A stretch of DNA of 55,521 nt from NCBI RefSeq assembly GCF_902729425.1, contig NZ_CACVCH010000057.1, positions 1 through 55,521 of the forward strand. Direction: 5' to 3'. The stretch is from Magnetospirillum sp. SS-4 (GTDB lineage: Bacteria > Pseudomonadota > Alphaproteobacteria > Rhodospirillales > Magnetospirillaceae). Of the stretch, positions 1-7,960 are shown piece after piece. A program made the position numbers and the translations under genes. Numbering within the stretch: position 1 is the stretch's first letter; every line of letters starts with the position of its first letter. Under the pieces are notes generated by a model. That model was not told the DNA's origin, made no database searches, and saw only the letters and a list, made by a program, of their open reading frames with translations.

Positions 1-148
1 TGCCGTTCCCCCCATACACGGGATAAGGACGGTCATGGCATTGTTCATCCGCCAAGTCATCCGGCTTGGTCGAGCCGCTTGAGAGCTTGAATAGCGCGCC
101 CAATCGAACCGGGTTCCACGATCCTGCATGGCGTTCGATTCTAGTCAT
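1..148 (-). CDS. hsdS: HsdS specificity subunit of type I restriction-modification, N-terminal part only (cut by window edge)
   Basis: The minus strand opens with an ATG at 148 that overlaps the end of rhuM, and the frame stays open to the window edge (49 codons). The translation has a basic start, then LGALFKLSSGSTKPDD, then YPVYGGNG. The YPVYGGNG motif and its position are typical of the first target-recognition domain of HsdS proteins. HsdS chooses the DNA sequence recognised by the HsdM/HsdR complex. It lies last in the visible operon (half-S, hsdM, rhuM, hsdS), and an hsdR may follow outside the window. Only the N-terminus can be judged here. Confidence 0.75.
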   Translation of the reverse strand, partial: MTRIERHAGSWNPVRLGALFKLSSGSTKPDDLADEQCHDRPYPVYGGNG

Positions 149-1256
149 ATCGCCCCCCCTTCTTCCGCCCCTTCGATGCCTCGGCGATGCGCTGCAATTC
201 CGCCAGGTCGTCCACCTGCTCGGCGGCGGTGGCGAGGGCCTTCACCTCTTTGTCGAAATCGGATTCGAACAATCGGTCCTGAATGATCCGGTATTTCTCG
301 AATTCGCTGAAAGCGTGATCCTTGGCGAGTTGGGCGCTAATCTTGCCCGGATTGTCCAGGATGTCGCGGTCGTTGAATTCGATGAACAGGTCCAGGCGCT
401 TGGCCCAATCTTCCATGGTCATGGGGATTTTGCGTTTGGCGCGATCCTCGGCCAGGTCGAGATAGGCGTTGACGATCCGCCCCAGGCTGTCCAGTTCATC
501 GGCGGTCAGATAGTTCTTGGCCACCGTCACGTCGGTTTTCAGGATTTTGCCTTCGGGTGCGTTTTCCCAACTGGTCAACCCCATGTGGTCTTGGCGGCTG
601 TCGGCGCGTTGCTTGATCAGTTCCGCCGCCGTATGGCCATGGATGGCGTAATGCAGCTTGTTCTGCACCTTGGCGAAAAATTCCCGCGTCGTCGGGGCGT
701 CCTTGTTGTAATCGACACTGGTGGCGTAAATGTCGGTGACCTTCTGATAAAACCGCCGCTCGCTGAGGCGGATTTCGCGGATTTCCGCGAGCAAGCGTTC
801 GAAGTAGTCCTCGCCTAGAAAACTGCCGTTCTCCAGCCGTTTGCGGTCCAGCACGAAACCCTTGATGGAAAATTCGCGCAGAACCCGTGTCGCCCATTGG
901 CGAAACTGGGTGGCGCGCCGGGAATTGACCCGGTACCCCACCGAGATGATGGCGTCGAGGTTGTAGAACCGCGTCTGGTAGGTTTTACCGTCGGCCGCAG
1001 TCTGTGCAAAATTTGCACAGACTGAATTTTCGTCCAACTCGTTGTCCCTGAATATGTTTTTCAGGTGCTTGGTGATCACCGAGCGTTCGACGTCGAACAA
1101 TTCCGCCATCAGCTTTTGCGTCAGCCAGATGGTCTCATTCTCATAGCGCACCTCGATGCCGTTCTCCCCCGCGCTCGCGGTGAAGATCAGGAATTCCGCC
1201 GTGCTGTTGCGGATGGTCAGGCCGGTGGCTGCTGCCTGAGGGGGCTTCTTGCTCAT
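141..1256 (-). CDS. rhuM: RhuM family protein (Fic/KilA-N-like virulence RhuM) in a type I R-M operon
   Basis: A 371-aa protein starting MSKKPPQAAATGL. Its ATG overlaps the hsdM stop (ATGA), so translation is probably coupled. Visible family features are IWLTQKLMAELFDVERSVITKHLKNIF (split here as IWLTQKLMAELF and ITKHLKNIF), a DNA-binding-like N-terminal segment, then NSRRATQFRQWATRVLREF and a long charged C-terminal half. RhuM proteins are named from a Salmonella pathogenicity island, but their biochemical role is not established. They are commonly found between hsdM and hsdS, as here, so a role linked to restriction-modification is inferred from context only. It ends with YD and TAG, overlapping the next hsdS start. 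Confidence 0.85.
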   Translation of the reverse strand: MSKKPPQAAATGLTIRNSTAEFLIFTASAGENGIEVRYENETIWLTQKLMAELFDVERSVITKHLKNIFRDNELDENSVCANFAQTAADGKTYQTRFYNLDAIISVGYRVNSRRATQFRQWATRVLREFSIKGFVLDRKRLENGSFLGEDYFERLLAEIREIRLSERRFYQKVTDIYATSVDYNKDAPTTREFFAKVQNKLHYAIHGHTAAELIKQRADSRQDHMGLTSWENAPEGKILKTDVTVAKNYLTADELDSLGRIVNAYLDLAEDRAKRKIPMTMEDWAKRLDLFIEFNDRDILDNPGKISAQLAKDHAFSEFEKYRIIQDRLFESDFDKEVKALATAAEQVDDLAELQRIAEASKGRKKGGRYD

Positions 1257-2770
1257 ACGGTAATCCCCAGTTCCTTGAGGTACCCCGCCATGCGGCCGCG
1301 CACCTCGGCCAGTTCGCCCTCGATCCGGTCGATGTCCCTTTGCAGGGCGGTGACGTCGATTTCCTCCTCCGGCTCGAAGGTATCGACGTAGCGCGGGATG
1401 TTCAGATTGAAGTCGTTCTCGGCGATCTCGTCGGGGCTGGCGAGGTGGGAGTACTTGTCGATCTCGGCCCGGTTGGCGTAGGTCTCCAGGATCTTGGCCG
1501 TATGCTGCTCGTCCATCACATTCTGGGTCTTGCCCGGCGTGAATTCCTTGCTGGCGTCGATGAACAGCACGTCTCGCCGGTCCTCGTTGGCGCCGCCTTG
1601 TTCGCGGGAGCGGTCGAAGACCAGAATGGCGACCGGGATGCCGGTGGTGGTGAACAGGTTGGCCGGCAACCCGACCACGGCATCGAGCAGGTTTTCCTCG
1701 ATCAGGGCCTGACGGATGCGGCCTTCGGCGCCGCCCCGGAACAATACGCCGTGGGGCACGATCACCGCCACCCGGCCGCTCTGGCGCTTGGCGATCTCGA
1801 CCATGTGGGTGATGAAGCCGTAATCGCCCTTGGACTTGGGCGGGATGCCGCGCCAGAACCGCTTGAACGGGTCGGCGGGCGCGTCCTCGGCGCCCCACTT
1901 GTCCAGGCTGAAGGGGGGATTGGCCACCACCACGTCGAATTTCATCAGGTGGTCACCCTCGACCAGAGCCGGGCTGTTCAGAGTGTCGCACCATTCGATG
2001 CGGGCGGCGTCCTTGGCGTGCAGGAACATGTTCATCCGTGCCAGCGCCCAGGTGGCGCCGTTCACTTCCTGGCCGTAGAGGGCGAAGTTGTCCGAGCCGA
2101 CCTCTTCCGCCGCCCGGATCAGCAGCGAGCCCGATCCGCAGGCCGGATCGCAGATGGTGTCGCCCGGCTTTGGTGCGGCCAGCTTGGCCAGCAGGCGCGA
2201 CACGGCGGCGGGGGTGTAGAACTCCCCGGCCTTCTTGCCGGCGTCCGAGGCGAAGCGCGAGATGAGGTAGATGTAGCATTCGCCGATGATGTCCTCGGTC
2301 ACCCGCGACGGGCGCAGGTCGAGCGCGGGCTTGGCGAAGTCCTCCAGCATGTTCTTGAGGCGGCGGTTGCGGTCCTTGACGCGGCCCAGATTGGCCTCGG
2401 AATTGAAGTCGATGTTGCGGAACACCCCTTCCAGCTTGGCGCGGTTGGAGTCCTCGATCTTCTCCAGGGCGATGTTGATCCGCTCGCCGATATTGGCCTC
2501 GTTCCGCTGCTCGTGCAGGTCATAGAAGCTGGTGCCCTCGGGCAGCACGAAGCGTTCGCGCTCCAGCCGGCGGCGGATACGGGCCTCGTCGCCGCCATAC
2601 TGTTTGCGGTAGCTTTCGACGTGGTCGTTCCAGAGGTCCGAGATGTACTTCAGGAACAACATCACCAGGATGTAGTCCTTGTACTGCCCGGCATCGACGA
2701 CGCCACGGAAGGTATCGCAGGCCGCCCAAGCCGTCTGGTTGACCTGGTTCTGGGTGAGTTGATCGGTCAT
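1253..2770 (-). CDS. hsdM: Type I restriction-modification N6-adenine methyltransferase, HsdM
   Basis: A 505-aa protein of normal HsdM length. The N-terminal HsdM helical domain (residues 5-150) carries LVMLFLKYISDLW. GEFYTP is at about 182-187, the SAM-binding motif I DPACGSGSLL at 208-217 and the catalytic motif IV NPPF at 284-287. It methylates adenine within the sequence selected by HsdS and is the core of the type I complex. Its start overlaps the upstream half-S gene by 4 nt and its stop overlaps rhuM by 4 nt, so the operon is tightly coupled. All key residues are intact. Confidence 0.96.
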   Translation of the reverse strand: MTDQLTQNQVNQTAWAACDTFRGVVDAGQYKDYILVMLFLKYISDLWNDHVESYRKQYGGDEARIRRRLERERFVLPEGTSFYDLHEQRNEANIGERINIALEKIEDSNRAKLEGVFRNIDFNSEANLGRVKDRNRRLKNMLEDFAKPALDLRPSRVTEDIIGECYIYLISRFASDAGKKAGEFYTPAAVSRLLAKLAAPKPGDTICDPACGSGSLLIRAAEEVGSDNFALYGQEVNGATWALARMNMFLHAKDAARIEWCDTLNSPALVEGDHLMKFDVVVANPPFSLDKWGAEDAPADPFKRFWRGIPPKSKGDYGFITHMVEIAKRQSGRVAVIVPHGVLFRGGAEGRIRQALIEENLLDAVVGLPANLFTTTGIPVAILVFDRSREQGGANEDRRDVLFIDASKEFTPGKTQNVMDEQHTAKILETYANRAEIDKYSHLASPDEIAENDFNLNIPRYVDTFEPEEEIDVTALQRDIDRIEGELAEVRGRMAGYLKELGITV

Positions 2771-3372
2771 TTCGTCTTCCTTTCCCGCCCGGCGGTGGGG
2801 CGCATGCTTTTGGCTCGTTCGGCGAGGATCATGCAGGTCAGTCGCCGTCGCCCCTCGGCGGCCAGGATGCTCAGCTTCCGCTCGCGCTCGGCGAGGGCGT
2901 CGATGGCGACAATTTTTTGCTGAATGGCGATGTCGGGGATGTCGAGCTCCAGCTCGTCCAGGCTCGATCGCGGCACCATGCGGATGTTGGTGCCATAGGC
3001 GGCTTCGTCGAAGTGGCGCTGCGCGGCGGGCTGATTGATCGCCCAGGCCAGATATTCCGGCGTCACAACATCCCGCTTCGGGCGCAGGACAAGAAGCGGC
3101 AGCACCGCCACCGCCGGCTCGACGAACCGGACGTCCAGAGCGGAGGCAGTGTTCCGCTCGCCGCGCGAGCGGAAGAGCACATCACCAGCGCGCACGAAAT
3201 ATCGGTCCGCGGCTTCATTCAACTGCACCCGCGCAAGGCGATCCGGATCGGCCACGCCCTCGGCGGAGATGTCCCGCAACTGGATGGCGGGCACCCCGCC
3301 GACATCGACGGACTCCAGCTTGCCCCGGGCGGTGAAACCGCTGTGGATGGTGCAGACATCATGGAGGCGCAT
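2767..3372 (-). CDS. Single-TRD HsdS-like protein (half-length specificity subunit)
   Basis: A 201-aa protein. I chose the ATG at 3372 (MRLHDVCTIHSGF) because it has a GAGGAA Shine-Dalgarno 6 nt upstream. A longer frame to 3429 would start inside the palindrome upstream. The translation resembles one target-recognition domain plus one coiled-coil conserved region of HsdS: an SGFTARGK-like N-terminus, VRAGDVLFRSRG, YLAWAINQPAAQRHFD, GTNIRMVPRSSLDELELDIP and a charged helical tail. Normal HsdS has two such repeats and about 400 aa, so this is half-length. It may act as a dimer, as known for some half-S proteins, or as an accessory subunit beside the second hsdS at the window edge. Confidence 0.75.
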   Translation of the reverse strand: MRLHDVCTIHSGFTARGKLESVDVGGVPAIQLRDISAEGVADPDRLARVQLNEAADRYFVRAGDVLFRSRGERNTASALDVRFVEPAVAVLPLLVLRPKRDVVTPEYLAWAINQPAAQRHFDEAAYGTNIRMVPRSSLDELELDIPDIAIQQKIVAIDALAERERKLSILAAEGRRRLTCMILAERAKSMRPTAGRERKTK

Positions 3373-3380
3373 GGCAATTC

Positions 3381-3402
3381 CTCTGTAACTCACGCTACAG
3401 AG
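3381..3402. promoter_or_regulatory. Inverted repeat at the start of the R-M operon, possible operator
   Basis: The arms are CTCTGTA (3381-3387) and TACAGAG (3396-3402) with an 8-nt spacer. They lie immediately upstream of the half-S start codon and overlap its Shine-Dalgarno region. The perfect 7-bp symmetry in the leader of a restriction operon suggests a repressor site or an RNA hairpin that hides the ribosome site. The function is inferred. Confidence 0.4.
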
Positions 3403-3714
3403 AATATGTCGCCGAAATGGGTGCGTCAACGAAATTTCACGCTGTAGGCTTGCCTACTGCACGATACGGCAAAACTCGTGTGCCTCGTCCCCTCGGGCCG
3501 GGGCTTTGACGGCGCCCGTCAAAAGCCGCTTCGCCCATCATAGCGTGGAATCGCCGAACGTGACCCGCATTCTCACCCAAAGGTTTTGACGGTGGACGCC
3601 TTCGGGCCGAAAGCCCCTCCTTTCGGAGCGTAGTTCTCTCTGGCATAATCGCGAGCACGAAACAGGCGAGATGGCCTGGGGAATTACAAGTTCTGACCAA
3701 GGGGGCGATGCGCT
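3403..3714. other. Non-coding gap between the R-M operon and mrr, with a hairpin
   Basis: I see no credible gene in this stretch. It contains a perfect hairpin with arms TTTGACGG (3505-3512) and CCGTCAAA (3516-3523) and a 3-nt loop, followed by a short A-run. It would be a weak terminator reading leftward. It also holds the divergent promoter regions of the flanking genes, which I cannot place with confidence. Confidence 0.5.
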
Positions 3715-4629
3715 TTGGCTATTCCGGACTACCAGTCCTTGATGCTGCCGGTGCTGGAGGTCGCGGCGAAGGGCGAATCCTCCGTGCCGTTGGCCGAGGA
3801 AACCATCGCGGGGCATTTCGGGCTAACCGAGGAAGAGCGTACCTTGATGCTTCCCAGCGGCAAGCAGCGCGTTCTCCACAACCGCCTTCACTGGGCGAAA
3901 TTCTATCTGACCAAGGCCGGCCTACTTGAGAGCCCCAAGCGCGGCCGCTTCGTCATTTCCGACACCGGACGGAAGGTCCTGGCCGACCCGCCGGAGAAGC
4001 TGGACAATCAGTTTCTGCTGACCTTTCCGGCATTCCGGGAATTCTATCGAAGCGGAGAAGGCCAAGAAGCCGAGGGGCAGGTGGGTGCCACCACGGCACC
4101 GGCCGACACACCGGAGGAGGTCATAGAAGCCGCCTACACCGCGCTTCGCGCAGCCCTGCGCGCCGAGCTTCTGGACCGCATTCTGCAGAACAGCCCCAGT
4201 TTCTTCGAACGGGTCATCGTCGACCTGTTGGTCGCGATGGGGTATGGCGGCTCCCATCGAGACACCGCTGAGCAATTGGGCCGTTCCGGCGATGGCGGCG
4301 TGGACGGCGTCATCAACGAGGACGTCCTGGGCCTCGACCGCGTGTATGTCCAGGCGAAGCGGTACGGATCGGGGACGACCGTGGGGCGGCCGGAGGTTCA
4401 GGCATTTACGGGAAGCTTGGTGGGGCTTGGGGCATCAAAGGGGGTGTTCGTGACCACCTCCACCTTTACCGCCCAGGCGATCGAATTCGCTTCACGCATC
4501 CCGCAGCGTGTCATCCTGATAGACGGCAAACGGCTGACGGAGCTGATGGTCGAGCACTCGGTAGGCGTCCGCCCAAGCCGCACCCTGGAGTTCAAGAGGA
4601 TCGACGAAGACTTCTTCGCGGAGGAATAG
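3715..4629 (+). CDS. mrr: Mrr-type restriction endonuclease (modification-dependent)
   Basis: A 304-aa protein. The TTG start is preferred because MAIPDYQSLMLPVL aligns with the known Mrr N-terminus, and a GGGGG ribosome site lies 8 nt upstream. Residues 1-90 form the Mrr N-terminal winged-helix-like domain (NRLHWAKFYLTKAGLL). Residues 140-290 form the Mrr_cat nuclease domain with FERVIVDLLVAMGYGG, the acidic GDGGVDGVI and VYVQAKRY, matching the PD-(D/E)XK pattern D...QxK. Mrr proteins cut methylated foreign DNA. It stands alone on the plus strand, divergent from the type I operon, forming a small defence island. Confidence 0.92.
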   Translation: MAIPDYQSLMLPVLEVAAKGESSVPLAEETIAGHFGLTEEERTLMLPSGKQRVLHNRLHWAKFYLTKAGLLESPKRGRFVISDTGRKVLADPPEKLDNQFLLTFPAFREFYRSGEGQEAEGQVGATTAPADTPEEVIEAAYTALRAALRAELLDRILQNSPSFFERVIVDLLVAMGYGGSHRDTAEQLGRSGDGGVDGVINEDVLGLDRVYVQAKRYGSGTTVGRPEVQAFTGSLVGLGASKGVFVTTSTFTAQAIEFASRIPQRVILIDGKRLTELMVEHSVGVRPSRTLEFKRIDEDFFAEE

Positions 4630-4990
4630 GCCGGATTGGGGCTGCGGAAAGTTTGCCCTCAGGCACCATCGGCGGACACCCGCTTTTTCAGAGCGTTGCC
4701 GCGAAGGGCATAGTAGCGGAGATGGTTCGGTCTTGGTGGCCTCTCCTCCGCCAATTACTTCAAAGAATAGATTCTCTGACGCAAAGAGCCTTGGGCGGAA
4801 TCTCCAGGATCTGCGCCGTTTATTGCCTGTATATGTTGACCGCGCCAGAAAGATACTGGTTTTGAAGCCGCAAGTAATTCAATGAGTTACGGTGCGAAAA
4901 GCTGTTGACCTTTTCCTGGCTTTTGCTGATGTTGGCTGGAGTCCGGCTGCGGAACGGATGGTCAATGGCTCAGCCTGTCTCGGAACCGCC
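4630..4990. other. Intergenic stretch without a recognisable gene
   Basis: About 360 bp between mrr and the macro-domain gene. It is less GC-rich than the flanks. I find no ORF with a believable start, no tRNA fold and no strong terminator. It may mark the right boundary of the defence island. No further feature is supported. Confidence 0.5.
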
Positions 4991-5521
4991 CTAATGGCCC
5001 ATGGCGACGCGGTGCGCCAGGACGCTGTCGGGATCGAAGCAGCAGAACACCACCTTGTCCAGCTTGCGGCTGGCGGCAAGAAAGCCGTCGACGGTGGCGA
5101 CGGCGATGCGGGCGGCGCGGTCCTTGGGAAATCCGAACGTGCCGGTGGAAATGGCGCTGAAGGCGATGCTTCGGGCATGGGCCTCCACCGCCAGGTCCAG
5201 CGATCGTCGATAGCAGGATTCCAGCAGATGATCCTCGTCCTGCCCGCCGCCGCGCCATACCGGCCCCACGGCGTGTATCACCCATTTCGCCGGCAGGCGG
5301 AAACCGTGAGTGATCCTGGCTTCGCCGGTGGGACAGCCCCCCAGCAGGCGGCATTCCTCCAGCAGTTCGGGGCCGGCGGCGCGGTGAATGGCGCCGTCGA
5401 CGCCGCCGCCGCCCAGCAGCGATGAATTGGCGGCGTTGACGATGACGTCGACCCTGAGGCGGGTGATGTCGCCTTCGACGATGCTCATCCTGGGATCTGG
5501 ACTCGTCCTGGGGTTGGGCAT
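4991..5521 (-). CDS. Macro-domain protein, probable O-acetyl-ADP-ribose deacetylase
   Basis: A 176-aa protein. The start at 5521 (MPNPRTSP) has a GAGAAG site upstream and lies 12 nt after the VOC stop. MSIVEGD at 5488 is an alternative start. It is a single macro domain: the ligand-binding [18 protein letters not shown] near the N-terminus, [21 protein letters not shown] in the middle (with HAVGP as the family hallmark) and ISTGTFGFP for the phosphate loop. Family members hydrolyse O-acetyl-ADP-ribose or remove ADP-ribose from proteins in the cytoplasm. It is the last gene of a three-gene operon with a VOC protein and an unknown protein. Confidence 0.9.
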   Translation of the reverse strand: MPNPRTSPDPRMSIVEGDITRLRVDVIVNAANSSLLGGGGVDGAIHRAAGPELLEECRLLGGCPTGEARITHGFRLPAKWVIHAVGPVWRGGGQDEDHLLESCYRRSLDLAVEAHARSIAFSAISTGTFGFPKDRAARIAVATVDGFLAASRKLDKVVFCCFDPDSVLAHRVAMGH

Positions 5522-5532
5522 GGGATGTCTTC

Positions 5533-5997
5533 TCAGCGGAATTCCGGCCGTTCGGCGCCGTACTCGCACAATTCGACGATGGCGCCGTCGGGATCGCGAA
5601 CATAGCACATCCGCTTGCCGCCCCTGACGATGTCCGCGGGCACCTCGGCCACCGCCGCCTCCTGGCCGCACAGGGCCTTGAGGGCGGCCAGGCGGGCATC
5701 GAGGTCCGCGACCCGGATGGCGAGGTGTCGCAGGCCGATGGACGATGGACGGGCTGCCGGGGGCGGGGCGTCGGCGCGGCCGCCGGGGGCGGTGAACTGC
5801 AAAAGCTCGATCCGGCAGCCGCCGCCGGGGGCATCCAGGATGACGCACCTGGCCCTGGCCGAGGCGATTCCGGTGACGTGTTCGAACCAGTCGCCGGACA
5901 GCAGGCGGTCCATGACGGGGGCCAGGCCGAGGACGGAAGCGTAGAAGGCCACCGAGCGATCCATGTCCGTCACCACGACGTTAACGTGGTCCAGCAT
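5533..5997 (-). CDS. VOC family protein (glyoxalase/bleomycin resistance fold)
   Basis: A 154-aa protein with paired beta-alpha-beta modules of the vicinal-oxygen-chelate fold. It begins [19 protein letters not shown] with the metal-ligand His at position 4, then has LRHLAIRV (second His) and ends with [14 protein letters not shown] (Glu ligand). These are glyoxalase I or dioxygenase-like metal sites. The substrate cannot be read from the sequence. It starts 3 nt after the stop of the 441-aa protein and is followed 12 nt later by the macro-domain gene, so it is co-transcribed with both. Confidence 0.88.
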   Translation of the reverse strand: MLDHVNVVVTDMDRSVAFYASVLGLAPVMDRLLSGDWFEHVTGIASARARCVILDAPGGGCRIELLQFTAPGGRADAPPPAARPSSIGLRHLAIRVADLDARLAALKALCGQEAAVAEVPADIVRGGKRMCYVRDPDGAIVELCEYGAERPEFR

Positions 5998-6000
5998 GGG

Positions 6001-7326
6001 CTATGCCCCCAGTTGCAGGACGAAGTCGGTGAGGAAGGGGGCGTTGCGCCGCCGCTCGGAATCGTTCTTGCCGAAACTGTTGAGCAGCTTGCGCATCCAG
6101 GGGCCATCCAGGCGGTCGAACTCGAAATGCGCCTTCATGGCCAGATGCTCGCCGATGTAGTCGGGCAACTTGGCGGTCCACTTCATGATGCCGTCGCGGA
6201 AGGCGCCCTCTCTCGCCTGGTCCATGCGGCCGCTGGGGGCGAATTCCTGGGTGTAGAGCTGGCTGAGTTCGCGCCAGCATTTGCCCATCACGTCGGCTTC
6301 AAACCGGATGATGTCTTGCAGCAGGATGATGTGGCTTTCGGTGGGCGGCTCGTAATTGTAGCGAGTGGCCTCCTCGCGCAGCAGCGGCCAGGGATTGTCG
6401 TCGGGCTTCTGGGCCGGCGCCTTCTTGCCCTTGACCGCCTTGGGAGTGCGGAACGCCGCCCAGCGGGCATCCCAGTTGTGCAGGATGGGGTTGTTGACTT
6501 CGCTGCCCTGAATGATCTCGATCAGCTTGTCGCCGCCGACCTCGGCCCAATTGTAGCTTTGTCCCAGGGCCTGCATGGCCCGGGTGGCCCGCATTTGCGG
6601 CAGGATGTATTTCTGGAGGATCTCGCGGTAGACCTGTCCGAATTCCGGCGCCAGCAGGAAGGGCAGGCGGATGCCGCGCGACGGGCCGGTGATGCGGAAA
6701 ATCCCCAGGGTCTTCTCGACATAGGCGCAGATGGTGTCGTCGAGCAGGGTGGCGAAATCGGTGAAGGTGACCTGGGGCTTTTCGCTGTTGTCCTCGGCCG
6801 CCTGCTGCAACTGGGCCATGCGCCGCGCCGCCGACAGTCCCTTGTCGCTGGACGGTCCCAACTGGGCGGCGAACAGGGGCGGCGGCTCGCGGGTGGGCGG
6901 CTGGGTGCGGGTGGTCCGGGGCGGCGGCGCCGCCGCCCCCCTGGCCAGCAGGGCATGAAAGCCGGCCTGGGTGCTTTCCGCCTCGCTCATCTGGGGCGGT
7001 CCCAGCAATTGGGAGGCGATGTCGCCGATGACGCGCAGGTCCTCGTCGCGGCCGGCGGGGTCGGGGGGCAGCAGCGGTTCGAAGTTGCGTTCGCGGGCGG
7101 CTTTCAGCTTGCCGATGCCATAGCGCTCGACGGTCTTGGTCAGGATGACCGAGAACACGACGTTGAGCTGCTTCTCGGTGGCCCACTTGCGCGCCTCGGG
7201 GTCGCGCATGGTCAGGCGCCGCAGCATCAGGATATGCGGGATTTCGAGATGACGAGTGGCCGCGATGAGGCTTGCAACCTTCGCTTCGAAGGTCTTCGTC
7301 CCCGCGCGCGGATCGGATTCGCTCAT
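6001..7326 (-). CDS. Conserved-looking protein of unknown function, 441 aa
   Basis: I do not recognise this protein. It is soluble with no signal peptide or membrane segment. Residues 1-110 are helical and charged (ARKWATEKQLNVVFSVILTK). Residues 150-185 are a proline-rich low-complexity linker (AAAPPPRTTRTQPPTREPPP). Residues 205-441 are a large helical region rich in aromatic residues (YNWAEVGGDKLIEIIQGSEV, then a HEFD-like stretch and PFLTDFVLQLGA). It heads a three-gene operon with the VOC and macro-domain genes. Codon use matches the chromosome. The two-domain-plus-linker layout suggests an adaptor or structural protein, but this is only a guess. Confidence 0.8.
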   Translation of the reverse strand: MSESDPRAGTKTFEAKVASLIAATRHLEIPHILMLRRLTMRDPEARKWATEKQLNVVFSVILTKTVERYGIGKLKAARERNFEPLLPPDPAGRDEDLRVIGDIASQLLGPPQMSEAESTQAGFHALLARGAAAPPPRTTRTQPPTREPPPLFAAQLGPSSDKGLSAARRMAQLQQAAEDNSEKPQVTFTDFATLLDDTICAYVEKTLGIFRITGPSRGIRLPFLLAPEFGQVYREILQKYILPQMRATRAMQALGQSYNWAEVGGDKLIEIIQGSEVNNPILHNWDARWAAFRTPKAVKGKKAPAQKPDDNPWPLLREEATRYNYEPPTESHIILLQDIIRFEADVMGKCWRELSQLYTQEFAPSGRMDQAREGAFRDGIMKWTAKLPDYIGEHLAMKAHFEFDRLDGPWMRKLLNSFGKNDSERRRNAPFLTDFVLQLGA

Positions 7327-7497
7327 CCGGCTCTTGCGGCCCTTCTGGGCCGTCCCTTTCCTTGCTCGTCCGGCCAGCCGCGGACGCGACCGTGCCCACT
7401 CCCTATCTCATTGGGATAGCTCATGATCGGCAGGACGCGCAAGCACGATCCGACGGAATCGTGACGCCGAGTGACGATGTCTCCCGATCCATGATGG

Positions 7498-7541
7498 AAA
7501 AAGGCCCAGGAACTCGCAGGGGTCTGCGCTTTCCTGGGCCT
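7498..7541 (-). terminator. Intrinsic terminator of the tRNA transcript
   Basis: Long hairpin with outer arms AGGCCCAGGAA (7502-7512) and TTCCTGGGCCT (7531-7541) and inner arms CGCAG and CTGCG. On the minus strand it ends in a run of Us (A-run at 7498-7502). It lies 4 nt beyond the 3' end of tRNA-Asn. Confidence 0.85.
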
Positions 7542-7544
7542 GAT

Positions 7545-7619
7545 TGGCTCCGGGGGAGGGATTCGAACCCCCGACCAGCCGGTTAACAGCCGGCTGCTCT
7601 ACCGCTGAGCTACCCCGGA
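7545..7619 (-). tRNA. tRNA-Asn(GTT)
   Basis: On the minus strand a full cloverleaf can be folded. The acceptor is TCCGGGG pairing with CCCCGGA, the D-arm is GCTCAGCGGTAGAGC, the anticodon loop is CTGTTAA with anticodon GTT, and the T-loop is GTTCGAATC. CCA is encoded at 7545-7547. It is followed directly by a strong terminator. Confidence 0.96.
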
Positions 7620-7691
7620 TCATCGGCGGCCCTAGCGGTGCGGCGCGCCGAAGAATTCTGTCTCCTCACGTATCCCCAAGTCCTGGGTCGG

Positions 7692-7765
7692 TGGAGGCCG
7701 AGGCCGGAATTGAACCGACGTACGCGGATTTGCAGTCCGCTGCATAGCCACTCTGCCACCCGGCC
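7692..7765 (-). tRNA. tRNA-Cys(GCA)
   Basis: Minus-strand cloverleaf with acceptor GGCCGGG pairing with CTCGGCC (one G-U pair), anticodon GCA in loop CTGCAAA, a T-loop GTTCAATTC and an encoded CCA at 7692-7694. It sits 72 bp upstream of tRNA-Asn in the same direction, so both are probably cut from one transcript. Confidence 0.95.
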
Positions 7766-7858
7766 TGACCGGCCCATTCGGCCGGGGGCCGACGTGAGGA
7801 CCGTGCTTATACGCGCTGATCGGTTTCCGGTCAAGCCGTGGTTTGACGTCCTGTGGCA

Positions 7859-7887
7859 TTGTTTTCACGCCGGCCGGCGACTATAAA
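7859..7887 (+). promoter_or_regulatory. Sigma70-type promoter candidate for the PCMT-like gene
   Basis: TTGTTT (7859-7864) and TATAAA (7882-7887) are separated by 17 bp. They lie about 75 bp before the start codon at 7961. Confidence 0.5.
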
Positions 7888-7960
7888 TTCTTCCAGGTGG
7901 CCGGCCTCCGATCGGAAACCGGCGCCGGACGGAAAATCCATCCGGAGGGGGAGACAGGTC

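Noticed and set aside
1340-2923. Long plus-strand frame of 527 codons opposite hsdM
   Set aside because: It is an antisense shadow of a clear HsdM coding region, with low-complexity composition typical of GC-rich DNA. Similar shadows over valS, the kinases and the ABC gene were left out for the same reason.
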